A stretch of DNA of 64,000 nt from Bacteroidota bacterium (GTDB taxonomy: Bacteria; Bacteroidota; Bacteroidia; Flavobacteriales_D; Crocinitomicaceae): positions 62,001 to 126,000 of the forward strand of contig SBGX01000012.1 in NCBI GenBank assembly GCA_006226425.1, given 5' to 3'. The notes under the pieces were generated by a model that made no database searches, had not been told where the DNA came from, and saw only the letters and a program-made list of their open reading frames with translations. This document shows, piece after piece, positions 45,701-52,809 of the stretch; the first letter of the stretch is position 1; each line of letters begins with the position of its first letter. A program made the position numbers and the translations under genes.

Positions 45701-48700
45701 CGATTCGACCGTAAAATTCAATTTCTCCCTGGTAGTTATATCGCCCCAGATCCCCACTTCGGTACCATTTTTTTCCGGGGACTTGTGCGTCGTCAACGAA
45801 TACCTGAGCACTTAATTCTTCGTTCTTCCAATAGCCTAGAGCCAAACTTTCCCCGCTGATAACAATTTCTCCAGGAATACCAAGCGGACACATGATCTGA
45901 CTGCCTGGCTGCCATATTTGAACTTCATTGTTCGCTATTGGTTTTCCAATGGAGTGCGCAAGCGTTTCCTGATTCAAGGCCTTCATACTGCAACTGGTGA
46001 TCACTGTATTTTCGGTTGGACCGTAGTTATTGAATACCGAGATGTTTTTGGGAAGTTTTCCATTCCAGGAACTTCCTCCGATCAGTAATTTTTCGAGATA
46101 CGGGTTCTCAAATTCCATGTAAAGTTCTGCCATGGAGGTAGGGAGGAAGGCGACATTGATTTTCTCTACTGTCAGGAACTGGTGCAGTAAATTCAAGTCT
46201 TTACGAGCTTCCTCTTCGACCAGATAAATTCCAGCACCTACGCTGAGTCCCGGGAAAAAGTCCAGGATACTTGCATCAAATGCAAAACTGGAGTACTTCA
46301 GTATTTTATCCGTGGCCTTTAATTCGTATTGTTCCCGATACCATTGAATCAGGTTACTTAATGAACGGTGCGAAACCAACACTCCTTTGGGGTTTCCGCT
46401 CGTCCCGGAGGTATAAATAATGTAGGCACCTGAATCTCCTTTTAAAGGTCTTTCGGGGAGTTGAATGTCCTCAGGAACCGTTATTTCGGAGAGCGTTTGT
46501 TTTCCCAGGATGAGTTCCTGACAGTGGTCCGGTAAATAAGGAAGGCTGCTTTCAAGGGAAAGCATCAGGCGACTCTCACTTTCATCCAGAAGATGCTGTT
46601 TCCTCAATGGAGGCGTTTGTTGATCCATTGGAAGGAAGATGGCCCCAACCTTGAAACAGGCCAAAATGCTAATAAACATCCACTCACTGGGAGGGAGTTG
46701 AATCGCGACCACGTCACCACTTTTTATCCCAAGATTGATCAGATGAAGAGCCAATTTTTCAGCTCGAAGATCAACTTCCTGATAGCTGAGTTGTTCCTTT
46801 TGGTAACTAATAGCTATGTTTTCAGGATACCTGGCAAGCGCTTCATTCCAAAAATCCAGGAAATTTTTATTTAGATCGTAAGGCTTAAACGTTTGGTTGA
46901 AGCTGTTGACCATTTCCTGGTCTTTTCGTCCGGCAATCTGAATTTCTCCAAGAAGAATTTCGGGATTTTTGACCACTGAATAAGCCAGTGTCTCAAGATG
47001 ACGAAGAATCCCCTCTGCGGTTTCCTTTTGATATAAGTCTGCCGCATATTCCAGGTGAAAATGAAGTTGTCCCTGTCCTTCAGTGACTTCCAGACTCAGA
47101 TCAAATTTGGCACTTGGATTGTCAAAAGGAACTCCACTAATTTCAAGTTCCTCCATGGAAGATTCCTGTCCCTGCTGATAAAACTTCTGGTAGGAGAACA
47201 TCACATCAAAAAGCGGGTTACGACTCAAATTCCGTTCTATTTGAAGTTGATCAACCAACATTTCGAAAGGATAATCCTGATGCTCAAAAACCTCCAGTGT
47301 TCGATCCTGCACTTGTAGGAGGAATTCTTCAAAGCTGATATCGGCACGCGGAAAGTTGCGCATGGCCATCGTATTGACGAACATACCTACAATGCTTTCC
47401 AGTTCTTGCCTTGATCTCCCTGCATTGGGTGACCCGGTGACAATATCTTCATCGTCGGTGTACTTATGGAGTAGAGCCTGGAACAGCGCCATGAGACACA
47501 TGTACATGGTCGCTCCGTTTTTTTGAGCCAGTTCCTGTAGTTGTTCGCTTAATTCCTTGCTAAAAGAATAGTGGGTACGTCCTCCTTCCTGTGTTCGGAT
47601 GGCAGGTCGTTCAAAATCGGTTGTGAGGTTGAGGACTGGAATTTCTCCTTCAAAACGTTTGATCCAGAAGTCTTCCTGGTCCTTCATCAGACCCTGTTCG
47701 AAGAGCTTGTTTTGCCAGACAGCAAAGTCTTTGTAACTTACTTCACCAGTTTCGAGAGTTGTCCCCCGATAAGCTTTGAGAAAATCGCGCATGATGATCT
47801 CAGAGGAAACCCCATCCGAAACAATATGATGAATATCAAAGAGGAGCAAATATTCTTCCTGGGCGCGTTCAATGATCTTCACACGGAACGGAGGTGCTTG
47901 TTCCAGGTCAAAGGGGCGAATGAAATCTGAAATAAGTTTGGATTCATCCGTTTCTGAATCCTTTTCAAAAGTGAAAGGGAACTCATAGGATGAAGTAATA
48001 AACTGCCTTGGCTCACCATCAATCAGTTGAAACGAAGTCCGTAAACTTTCATGAACTTCCATCAGTTTCTGGAAAGCATTCTTTAACTGTTCGACATTCA
48101 GATTTCCTTTCATCCTAAGCGCAGCAGGGAGGTTGTATGCAGTAGAATCTTCTTCCAGTTGATGGAGTAACCATTGCCTGGACTGCGCTTTGGAGAGTGG
48201 ATAGTGTTCTTGCGGTGCCGTTGCTTCGATCGCATGTACAGCTGGAACGCTTGATGGAGCTTTTTGAAGCAGTTCTTCCACTCCTTCGGCTAAACTTCGG
48301 ATGCTAGAGAAACGGGCAATATTCTTAAAGTCCAGACGCACATGATACTTCTTTTCAATGCGGCTGATTAGCTGAGTAGCCAATAGAGAATGTCCCCCCA
48401 ATTTGAAAAAGTCGTCGTCCAGGGAAATTTCATCGAGTTTTAAGATTTCTACCCAAAATTGAGCGATCTGCTGCTGGGTATCTGTCCATTGATCATCAAT
48501 GTGGGCTGAAGAAACAAAGTTCACCTTACTGGATTCTTCTAGCTGTTGGGAAGGAGATGAGCTTTCTTCCTCTGTATCGGCACTACTGTCTTCGACATCA
48601 GGACTAGGTTCTCTCAGCCAGCAACGAATAGGTTCAAAAGAGTAGGGAGGAAGCCAGATTTTGTCTCCTTCGTTTTCCGCGTGTTTCCAGTTAATGGGGA

Positions 48701-50756
48701 AATGATCCTGATACAATCCTTTCAGTACTTGTAAAACTGGGGCCACATGATCCGAATGAAATGAAAACCAGTTAAAGAAATCCTCGTAATCTCCGGTTTG
48801 AACTCGATCGAGGTGCTCGGAGAAGGTCGATTTCTCAGCAAACTCTACGAAAAGAGCTTTTTCTTGCTCACTTTCCCGATCGATCAGGTGTTGGAGTCGT
48901 TTGTCAAAGTCAACGATCTTTTGATAGTGAAAGGCACAGGCTGTCTCAACACTTTCTTTCAGACTTTTCTTGGCCAAAATGGCATCAATGCTGACTTTTC
49001 CAACTCCAATTCCCAGAAGTTGTTTGGTCTGAATGCCTTTGCGTTCCAGTAAGCGGTAGAGGGAGTATTGCAGTACAAAATCCTCGTAGCAACCTTCATC
49101 TTTTCCAGGATGGAACTGTTGACAGGAAGTTACATCATCGGCGAAGGACGGATGCTTTTCCGAGAGAATTCTGATCAATCTGGATGCACCTTCTGAGCGA
49201 TCCGGAAAGATGAAAATGAGTTTTTTGTTGGCCTGTCGGTTAAAACTGATTGCTTTTGAATCGACTTCGGACAGTTGTTCTGTGAAATCCTCAGTTGTTT
49301 CCTCAATAAAACTGATTCGATAGGGGAAATGCTTCCTTCCTTTATTCAGTGTCTGAGCTAGATCACCCAACTGAGTTTCTGGTCGCTGAAGCAAAAATTG
49401 ACGCAGGTTTTGAACATTTCTTAACAGTGCCTCTTTTGTATGGGCAGATAAGCTCAAAAAATGGTGTTTTGTTTCTGTGACAGCATGTTCCTTTTGAGGG
49501 GCTTCTTCCAGAATAATGTGGCAATTTGTTCCACTAAGTCCAAAGGAACTTAGTCCCGCTCTTAATGGAAAATTTCCTTTTCTTTCCCAGGGACTTAGTT
49601 CGGTATTGATGTAGCAAATTGAATTGTCAAAATCTATGAAGGGGTTTGCTTCATCAAAATGAAGGCTTGGAAAGAGTTCTTTATTTTCGAGGGAAAGGAG
49701 TACTTTGACCAATCCGGAAAGCCCGGCCACGGTGTCTGTGTGCCCAATGTTGCTCTTGATAGCGGAGACGGCAATTTCATGTTTTCCACTTCGTTTGGCT
49801 TCTTTGAAAGCCTGATCGATCCCCTGTATTTCGATCGGGTCTCCCAGTTTGGTCCCACTTCCATGTGGTTCAATGAATGAAATACTTTCGGCTTCTATTC
49901 CTGCTTTATTGATGGCCTTGAGAATGACTTCGGCTTGTGCCTGACTGCTGGGGGCGGTGAGACTTCCGGAAAGCATGGCTTCCTGGTTTACAGCCGTAGC
50001 TTTGATTACACCATAGATGGGGTCGCCATCTTCCAGGGCTTGATCAAGTGGTTTCAAAAGTATGGAGGAAGCGGCTTCTCCGGCACCTGTGCCATCTGCT
50101 GCTGCTGAGAAAGACCTTGTTTTTCCATCATGAGCCATGATTCCCACTTCGTCTTTCGTATGATCTTCTTCTTCCGGACGTAGAATAAGCCGGACACCAC
50201 AAACCAGGGCCTGGTCCGCATCTCCATGAATTAATTCCTGACAGGCCAGGTGAGCTGCAACCAGTGTGGACGAGCAATTGGTATCGACCATTAGGTTGTT
50301 TCCCCGAAAATTGAAAAAGCGGGAAATCCTGCTCGAGGTAACTGTATTGAGGTTTCCAGTAAGCAGGGTTGGATCGTATTCCTGCGCCAACTCATAGTAT
50401 TTCAAGCTGACATCTCCACAAAAAACTGCCGTATTGGAGCCCCACAGTTCATCGGGATTGATTCCGGCACTTTCAAAGGCCTCATATACTACTTCCAGGA
50501 GCATACGTTGATGTGGGTCCATGCATTGAGCCTCTGCCATCGAGAGCTTGAAGAATTTATGATCGAAAAGATCTATGTCCTCCAGAAAGGAAAAAGTTTT
50601 GTAGGTGCGTCCTGGATGTAGATTGGTCGCTTTTTTTCTTTCCTGGGACAATCTTCGTGCGCTGCAATGGGCATTTTTCAGGTTCTCATAGAGTTCCTGA
50701 ATATTTCGTGCGTCGGGAAATCGACCGGCAACTCCAATGATGGCGATGTCTTTCAT
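36786..50756 (-). CDS. Hybrid PKS-NRPS, KS-(AT)-T-C-A-T-C-A-T-C-A-T-E-TE
   Basis: 4656 residues. KS 1-425 (Cys161 in DTNCSS, His298, His339); linker plus degenerate AT 426-715 (GHSxG replaced by GIGVG); T Ser790. C 848-1275 (HHIVSDG 976-982), A 1300-1775, T Ser1828. C 1883-2310 (HHSICDG), A 2335-2822, T Ser2871. C 2925-3350 (HHALSDG), A 3372-3863, T Ser3913. E 3955-4400 (HHLIMDG, EGHGRE, RTVGWFT, FNYLGQ); TE 4425-4656 (GYSGG Ser4494, His4625). Hand-read A codes: DALFLGNVIK (close to Leu DAWFLGNVVK), DVWHFSLVEK (Ser) and DAQDIGVVDK (close to Gln DAQDLGVVDK). The last residue should become D-Gln. No KR, so the C2 unit stays beta-keto unless trans-reduced. It receives the chain from the T domain at the end of the 55065-60662 protein. 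Confidence 0.95.
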   Translation of the reverse strand: MKDIAIIGVAGRFPDARNIQELYENLKNAHCSARRLSQERKKATNLHPGRTYKTFSFLEDIDLFDHKFFKLSMAEAQCMDPHQRMLLEVVYEAFESAGINPDELWGSNTAVFCGDVSLKYYELAQEYDPTLLTGNLNTVTSSRISRFFNFRGNNLMVDTNCSSTLVAAHLACQELIHGDADQALVCGVRLILRPEEEDHTKDEVGIMAHDGKTRSFSAAADGTGAGEAASSILLKPLDQALEDGDPIYGVIKATAVNQEAMLSGSLTAPSSQAQAEVILKAINKAGIEAESISFIEPHGSGTKLGDPIEIQGIDQAFKEAKRSGKHEIAVSAIKSNIGHTDTVAGLSGLVKVLLSLENKELFPSLHFDEANPFIDFDNSICYINTELSPWERKGNFPLRAGLSSFGLSGTNCHIILEEAPQKEHAVTETKHHFLSLSAHTKEALLRNVQNLRQFLLQRPETQLGDLAQTLNKGRKHFPYRISFIEETTEDFTEQLSEVDSKAISFNRQANKKLIFIFPDRSEGASRLIRILSEKHPSFADDVTSCQQFHPGKDEGCYEDFVLQYSLYRLLERKGIQTKQLLGIGVGKVSIDAILAKKSLKESVETACAFHYQKIVDFDKRLQHLIDRESEQEKALFVEFAEKSTFSEHLDRVQTGDYEDFFNWFSFHSDHVAPVLQVLKGLYQDHFPINWKHAENEGDKIWLPPYSFEPIRCWLREPSPDVEDSSADTEEESSSPSQQLEESSKVNFVSSAHIDDQWTDTQQQIAQFWVEILKLDEISLDDDFFKLGGHSLLATQLISRIEKKYHVRLDFKNIARFSSIRSLAEGVEELLQKAPSSVPAVHAIEATAPQEHYPLSKAQSRQWLLHQLEEDSTAYNLPAALRMKGNLNVEQLKNAFQKLMEVHESLRTSFQLIDGEPRQFITSSYEFPFTFEKDSETDESKLISDFIRPFDLEQAPPFRVKIIERAQEEYLLLFDIHHIVSDGVSSEIIMRDFLKAYRGTTLETGEVSYKDFAVWQNKLFEQGLMKDQEDFWIKRFEGEIPVLNLTTDFERPAIRTQEGGRTHYSFSKELSEQLQELAQKNGATMYMCLMALFQALLHKYTDDEDIVTGSPNAGRSRQELESIVGMFVNTMAMRNFPRADISFEEFLLQVQDRTLEVFEHQDYPFEMLVDQLQIERNLSRNPLFDVMFSYQKFYQQGQESSMEELEISGVPFDNPSAKFDLSLEVTEGQGQLHFHLEYAADLYQKETAEGILRHLETLAYSVVKNPEILLGEIQIAGRKDQEMVNSFNQTFKPYDLNKNFLDFWNEALARYPENIAISYQKEQLSYQEVDLRAEKLALHLINLGIKSGDVVAIQLPPSEWMFISILACFKVGAIFLPMDQQTPPLRKQHLLDESESRLMLSLESSLPYLPDHCQELILGKQTLSEITVPEDIQLPERPLKGDSGAYIIYTSGTSGNPKGVLVSHRSLSNLIQWYREQYELKATDKILKYSSFAFDASILDFFPGLSVGAGIYLVEEEARKDLNLLHQFLTVEKINVAFLPTSMAELYMEFENPYLEKLLIGGSSWNGKLPKNISVFNNYGPTENTVITSCSMKALNQETLAHSIGKPIANNEVQIWQPGSQIMCPLGIPGEIVISGESLALGYWKNEELSAQVFVDDAQVPGKKWYRSGDLGRYNYQGEIEFYGRIDEQVKINGYRIEPEETTQVLLKQEAIKNAYVAALNIQGEKQLVAYVVPKAEIDLHQLEDQLRLELPEYMIPAHWKLLDEIPLNERSKVATDQLPGASDFEETREEIIEARTDLEKQLVGLAKEILNREEIGINQNFFRIGGHSLRATRFLAKIRSELGLELSLKSFFQAPSIEAIARQLEGNQLSNEFSLPTATKKPRYQASSAQTRLHFLQQLNPESIAYNIPGALHLKQKIDESRLQESLEALLILHPGLKTRFVQEDGIVYQEIVEQAELKIEHSHATLEGIQAELEKHVQAFDLNTAPLLRIRLIDLESDGQVLFFDIHHSICDGSSMMILMSDFMKLYGGQQIETPEAQFIDYSEWLSSEQGIEELNRQKSYWTEQFSGEIPQLELPYDFKRPELSKHEGKRLYSHIEREQLDQIQALNEAHGSTNFMFFLACFQLFLHKHSGSKDICIGTPVAGRGHAELQNVIGMFVNTLVLRQKLDSNQTFSDFLKEVKESSLEALQNQDFPYEELLEEINVPRNTGRNPLFDVFFIYQNLERATSQSNGDQELHAEPINFETSVSKFDLSLEIQENGDEFQVIFEYASKLFRDESIALFLQRWKALLNQVIENPEIKISEIDCMSPEEKNYLLHEYNQSESPYPDHQTLADLFEEQVKKTPDAIAIKHVNQEFSYRKLNEDSNRLAHQLLDKYGVQSEELVAICLDRSYEMIVSIFGILKAGAAYLPIDPDAPESRISFILEDSQSSICLTNKLIREQIPSSCQILEPSLLIAEGQNTDNPELPRTSDHLAYVIYTSGSTGQPKGTLLKHQGVVNRVFWMHQHMGIGERDTILQKTAYVFDVSIWEFFNGLCYGTKLILCDKEDIANPARIVELIETEKITAIHFVPGMLNSFLAHLDSLEVKKLHSLQQVFASGEALHPETVRSFHSLIDAKLYNLYGPTEASVEVSYYRTEGNEELVPIGKPISNVQLYLLDEQMNPVPQGVPGELYIGGPCLAVGYLNRSELTAKNFVKHPFETGQRLYKSGDLARMDWNGQIHYLGRLDFQVKIRGYRIELGEIEQQLLKLPEVKEAAIIAQDDPSGDSYLTAYVVSEENQDEEVFHQKLSKQLPEYMIPTVWVFLDRLPVNASGKLDRKALPQANPGIRKSSQTIRLPENETQKILVDLWKSMLPVQEISTEDNFFEIGGHSLKASILVARIQKEFGVQISLLDLFKKPSILELEFLIDSSKESVYNSIIPLEKREFYPASSAQKRLFVLSRINRENTQYNMPYAFEIIGDLDQERMKKALKALVKRHEALRTSFGLEGTQIVQYVHETVELPVLLHQRDQIQQVTNLIQELILPFNLEEAPLARLHLCQTPEQTIAFFDMHHALSDGLSMQILYRDFAALYMGEVLPDVYLQYRDYAIWQQENAGKDFQERQSEFWLEHLSGELPGLNLPLDFNRPAIQSYDGDTVYASLDEDISSQLRAFALEKQTTSYMVLFAVFNVLMAKYSGQEDLVIGTPVAGRPHPDLHQLIGMFVNTLPVRNYPKQALHFDEFLKELTERTLGCFDHQEYPFEELVDQLVQERDMSRNPIFDILFSYQNLEEGAESEFPLQFKPFGVQVFTSKFDLQLDILDFGDHLQSSITFCTKLFKKETAARFLSQVQLVLEQVLQNPDCKLGDLDLNTKEEKEQLKQWHQELPIQAPTGSIVQLFEQQCNNFGDRNALVSGEFNATYQQLNELANQLAHQILEAEISSGSVIGISCARNEWIVIAQLAILKAGASYLPLVPDLPSDRISFMMEDSDMKMVLTDHNLDDDCWQKIPRIKLNYEELSTQSIENPETIIQATDRAYIIYTSGSTGQPKGVQVAHAQVLNLVSGLNKAIYSELEAHRNVALIASYAFDASVQQIYGALLQGHCLHIISSEHREQIANYLEYCRENQIHVSDGTPSFLQLIVAQKQKLEADFPTSQFIIGGEALGNETVAHFLDLFTQAPKLTNVYGPTECCVDSSYYHVNRQDLEYHTIMPIGRALEGQLLYVMDKNLKEQSTGVPGELCIAGANVSLGYLNRDELQQEKFVRHPENGLLLYRSGDLVRRDQDGKLHFLGRMDQQVKIRGYRIELGEIEAQLLGIDEIQQVAVVPFKNEQGTAYLCAYLVAEKELEISSVRALLSSSLPSYMVPSYFVQLEEIPRNESGKIDRKALPKPDVTHLGQSQFEAPESEEEKIMAACWEKLLGIERVGRNDHFFNLGGDSIKAIQLNALLLTQNYRLNLSELFQTPTLKDIAQKLNDSKLIIPQTTAVGEVPLTPIQHHFFGEQYPKANHFNQSVLLESWEHLDQDILKLCIQALSVHHDILRSRYQQNEAGISQHLLDPDEFTHEVYTFTSLENEADFDQIFSTKVEKSQESLDIFKGPLWRVDHYSREQGDLIHIIVHHLIMDGVSWRILIEDLIQAYQQMKAIGTVSLPEKTHSYQYWSQSIQEYAQTPKLKKELDYWKQILCNEGTSLSTKAQISLSPTVKENSFTLGEEQTNQLLTRAIARYGCEINDLLLSALGRAIYRWKGHKELMIHLEGHGREPINEELELSRTVGWFTSIYPCLIQGYSEDLGELIELNRKHLSGIPNKGIGYGICRYILSPEDVAWEKDVPEVLFNYLGQIGNKSDQLENSNEEEQLLGLSSLNNGRDIALENEGKYPWTITGIVANGKLNLRLSYREDLFNASEIEVVLEQYQEALNEMISEAETTEALSEGEIERVKNLEQMIRQPMRLLHGRGSEDKIFFFPPAIGFAMVYQDLASELEGFEVYGINFLEAENRRETYLREMVAINGNRDFVLAGYSGGANLAYQMAAYLIEQGYVVSDIIMLDGMRTTEAAQLPEESLNEKVQQYISEEEGHISHELLPSKMERDRVRKIVASYQNYLHLTADDQELPVNVHQLLSEQQWEEGNLKKQSWKEIIQGELINYQGVGEHGSMMNPENLETNGKLFREILQQIKLRKYQKN

Positions 50757-50766
50757 TTATAATTCT

Positions 50767-51834
50767 TTAAGAAACAGTTTCCGGTAAGCCAAGTTTGAGG
50801 TATTCCGGATAATTATATTCCTGATCTCCTTCCAGGCGAAGTAGATTTCTTCCGTTATCAAGTTTGTCTCCAAATTCCTTAAACCCTGCAAATTTTAGGG
50901 TCACATACATCAAGCGGTTCCGATCTGTTTGGAGGAACTCTGTGAAGAGTTCTTTTTGCTGGCGGCGAGCTTCATTGATGATGTAATAAAGTAGTACATT
51001 TCCTACACCCCGAGACATAACTCTACAAGACATTAGAAGTGATTTCAAATTCCAGTTTCCGTCTTCCAGCATTTCAACCATCGCCACTCCAATTTTTCCA
51101 TAGGAACCGAACTTGTCTGTCAATTCAGCAACATAGAGGAGATGTTTTGGAGATTGAAGAAGTTCTGCCAATTCATTGTACGAGTAGGTGTAGCCGGAGG
51201 CATTCAATTGATTTGTTCGTACGGTGAGTTCTTCGACCCGCTGCAGATCAACCTCAGTGGCCTGACTAATACGAAATTCCATTTCCTGGGATTTCATGAA
51301 CTCAATATCCGTATTTCCCCATTTGTCTTCTTCTTCCTTCCGTTTTTCATCATCTACATACATCAACCTCCTTCTGGCGGATTCCTCTGTGATAAAGCGG
51401 GGCATGAATTCAGGCATCTCGAGAATGTTTTCAATGACATCCACGTCAAAAGTGCTTAACTCCGGGTTGCTGAAGGCAGCTTCTTCGCGTTCAAAGGCCT
51501 GGTCATCGATGAAGGCGATCGTGTCCATTCCGATGTTCAGTTTTTCCTGAATGATTCGGATCGACTCTGATTTTCTAGCCCAGGTAATCTGTGGATAAAG
51601 AAAATACTTTCGCAATCCCAGTTCTTCGAGGCGGGCTATGGTCTCATCGTAATTGTTTTTACTGGCAATACTGTGTAGGATACCTCTTTTGTCCAGTGTT
51701 TCCAGAATATGTTCCATCCGGTCCCGAAGTTTTAACTCATCATTTTCGGTAAGTACGCCGTGCCAGAGGGTATGATCCAGATCCCAGACGATGGCCTTAA
51801 ACATCTTGTCTTTTTCGCGGTCTCTTTCTTGCAT
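50767..51834 (-). CDS. FkbH-like HAD-superfamily glyceryl-ACP synthase
   Basis: This 355-residue protein has a HAD-IIIC phosphatase-like domain (about 12-150, catalytic D18 and D20 in DLDHTLWHG) joined to a GNAT-like C-terminal domain (about 175-330; VRTNQLNASG, CRVMSRGVGNVLL), the layout of FkbH. FkbH proteins load a glyceryl unit from 1,3-bisphosphoglycerate onto a dedicated ACP, the first step to hydroxy- or methoxymalonyl-ACP, and also serve tetronate pathways. M11 at 51804 could be an alternative start. It lies ten bases before the hybrid PKS-NRPS gene. Some family members are 600 or more residues; this is the short form. Confidence 0.88.
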   Translation of the reverse strand: MQERDREKDKMFKAIVWDLDHTLWHGVLTENDELKLRDRMEHILETLDKRGILHSIASKNNYDETIARLEELGLRKYFLYPQITWARKSESIRIIQEKLNIGMDTIAFIDDQAFEREEAAFSNPELSTFDVDVIENILEMPEFMPRFITEESARRRLMYVDDEKRKEEEDKWGNTDIEFMKSQEMEFRISQATEVDLQRVEELTVRTNQLNASGYTYSYNELAELLQSPKHLLYVAELTDKFGSYGKIGVAMVEMLEDGNWNLKSLLMSCRVMSRGVGNVLLYYIINEARRQQKELFTEFLQTDRNRLMYVTLKFAGFKEFGDKLDNGRNLLRLEGDQEYNYPEYLKLGLPETVS

Positions 51835-51839
51835 ATTGT

Positions 51840-52808
51840 TTAAATTTCAATTAGTATGGAACCCCAGGCTGCTACCGGGCTATTATTCATGAGTAAGGCA
51901 TGTTGCCCTGAGTTAAGAAGTCCGTTTTGCAAGGCACTGTGGTAATTCAGCAGAATATCCGCTGCCCCCAGGTGTCCGTATGTAGAGAGGTTCATCTGAC
52001 AGACAGGAGAAAATTTGATTTCGAAGGCTTGTTCATAATAGTCAAAGGCCCGACTCGAAATGTTTTGAAGGAAGTAATGCTCGATTCTGTTCCAGTCCAA
52101 ATCATGACTTTGGAAAATGGCTTCGTTGAGATCGGTGAATCGGTTCTTAGATTCGATGGCCAATTCAAAACCATAGCGTCTGAGGTCGCTACATTCTTCC
52201 CGGTACTCCTGGGCCGTTGTTTTTTGATAGTCTATTTTGAAGAGCTCCCAGTAACTTCCGTTCGTATCGATTCGAATATCCTTGATGACATGTTCTTCGC
52301 CGCGTCCGATCAGGCAGGCAACTCCTCCATCACCCGTGAAGGTGACAGGGTAACGGAAACGTACCGATGCATATTTCTTACTTCCATAGCAGACAAGTAC
52401 ATGTTTTGCACGGCGATTGGCAAGCAATAGGTCCCTAGCTAGTTTAACGGCCATGGTACTATCTGTACAGCCCAAATCGGAAATGGAAAATACCTGTGCT
52501 TTTTCCGCCTGAAGATCATATTTCAACCTACTGGCTTCCGAACTGATCAGGTATTGTGGTGTCCGGCTCTTGATATAGATAATGAAATCAAGTTCATCGC
52601 TATCGATCCCGTTTTCTTCTAGCAGTGCTTTACTGGCACCTAAGGCTAAATCATAGGATGAACTTTCTCCGGAATCGTGAATGCTTTGAACCCCACAATT
52701 TTGAGCGTATTCCAGTTCCGCTCCCTGAATATTAGGGAATTCTTCCAGTTGCTCAATGCTCTTTTTGCTTCCAGCGAAATAGGGTTTGATACTTTGGATA
52801 CAGATCAT
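51840..52808 (-). CDS. KASIII (FabH)-like protein with altered active site
   Basis: The ATG at 52808 lies one base past the stop of the acyl-CoA dehydrogenase (TTG at 52817 is the other option), giving 322 residues. The thiolase fold is clear: LDFIIYIKSRTPQYL, SDLGCTDSTMA with nucleophile Cys114, FTGDGGVACLIG, and a C-terminal STYGHLGAADILLNY. In FabH the triad is Cys-His-Asn. Here the His segment (PHQAN) reads FLQNIS, without His, and the Asn segment (GNTSA) reads GHLGA, placing His279 there. Natural-product KASIII-like proteins with altered triads act as acyltransferases rather than condensing enzymes, so acyl transfer of the cassette product is a reasonable idea. Tetronate-type FabH homologues are the alternative. 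Confidence 0.78.
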   Translation of the reverse strand: MICIQSIKPYFAGSKKSIEQLEEFPNIQGAELEYAQNCGVQSIHDSGESSSYDLALGASKALLEENGIDSDELDFIIYIKSRTPQYLISSEASRLKYDLQAEKAQVFSISDLGCTDSTMAVKLARDLLLANRRAKHVLVCYGSKKYASVRFRYPVTFTGDGGVACLIGRGEEHVIKDIRIDTNGSYWELFKIDYQKTTAQEYREECSDLRRYGFELAIESKNRFTDLNEAIFQSHDLDWNRIEHYFLQNISSRAFDYYEQAFEIKFSPVCQMNLSTYGHLGAADILLNYHSALQNGLLNSGQHALLMNNSPVAAWGSILIEI

Positions 52809-52809
52809 A

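Noticed and set aside
45432-46859. Possible loss of the catalytic lysine in the Leu-like A domain, whose end reads NERSKVATD in place of NGKVDRK.
   Set aside because: Aligned without gaps, the Lys (residue 1772) falls at the conserved A10 position, so the domain is probably active.
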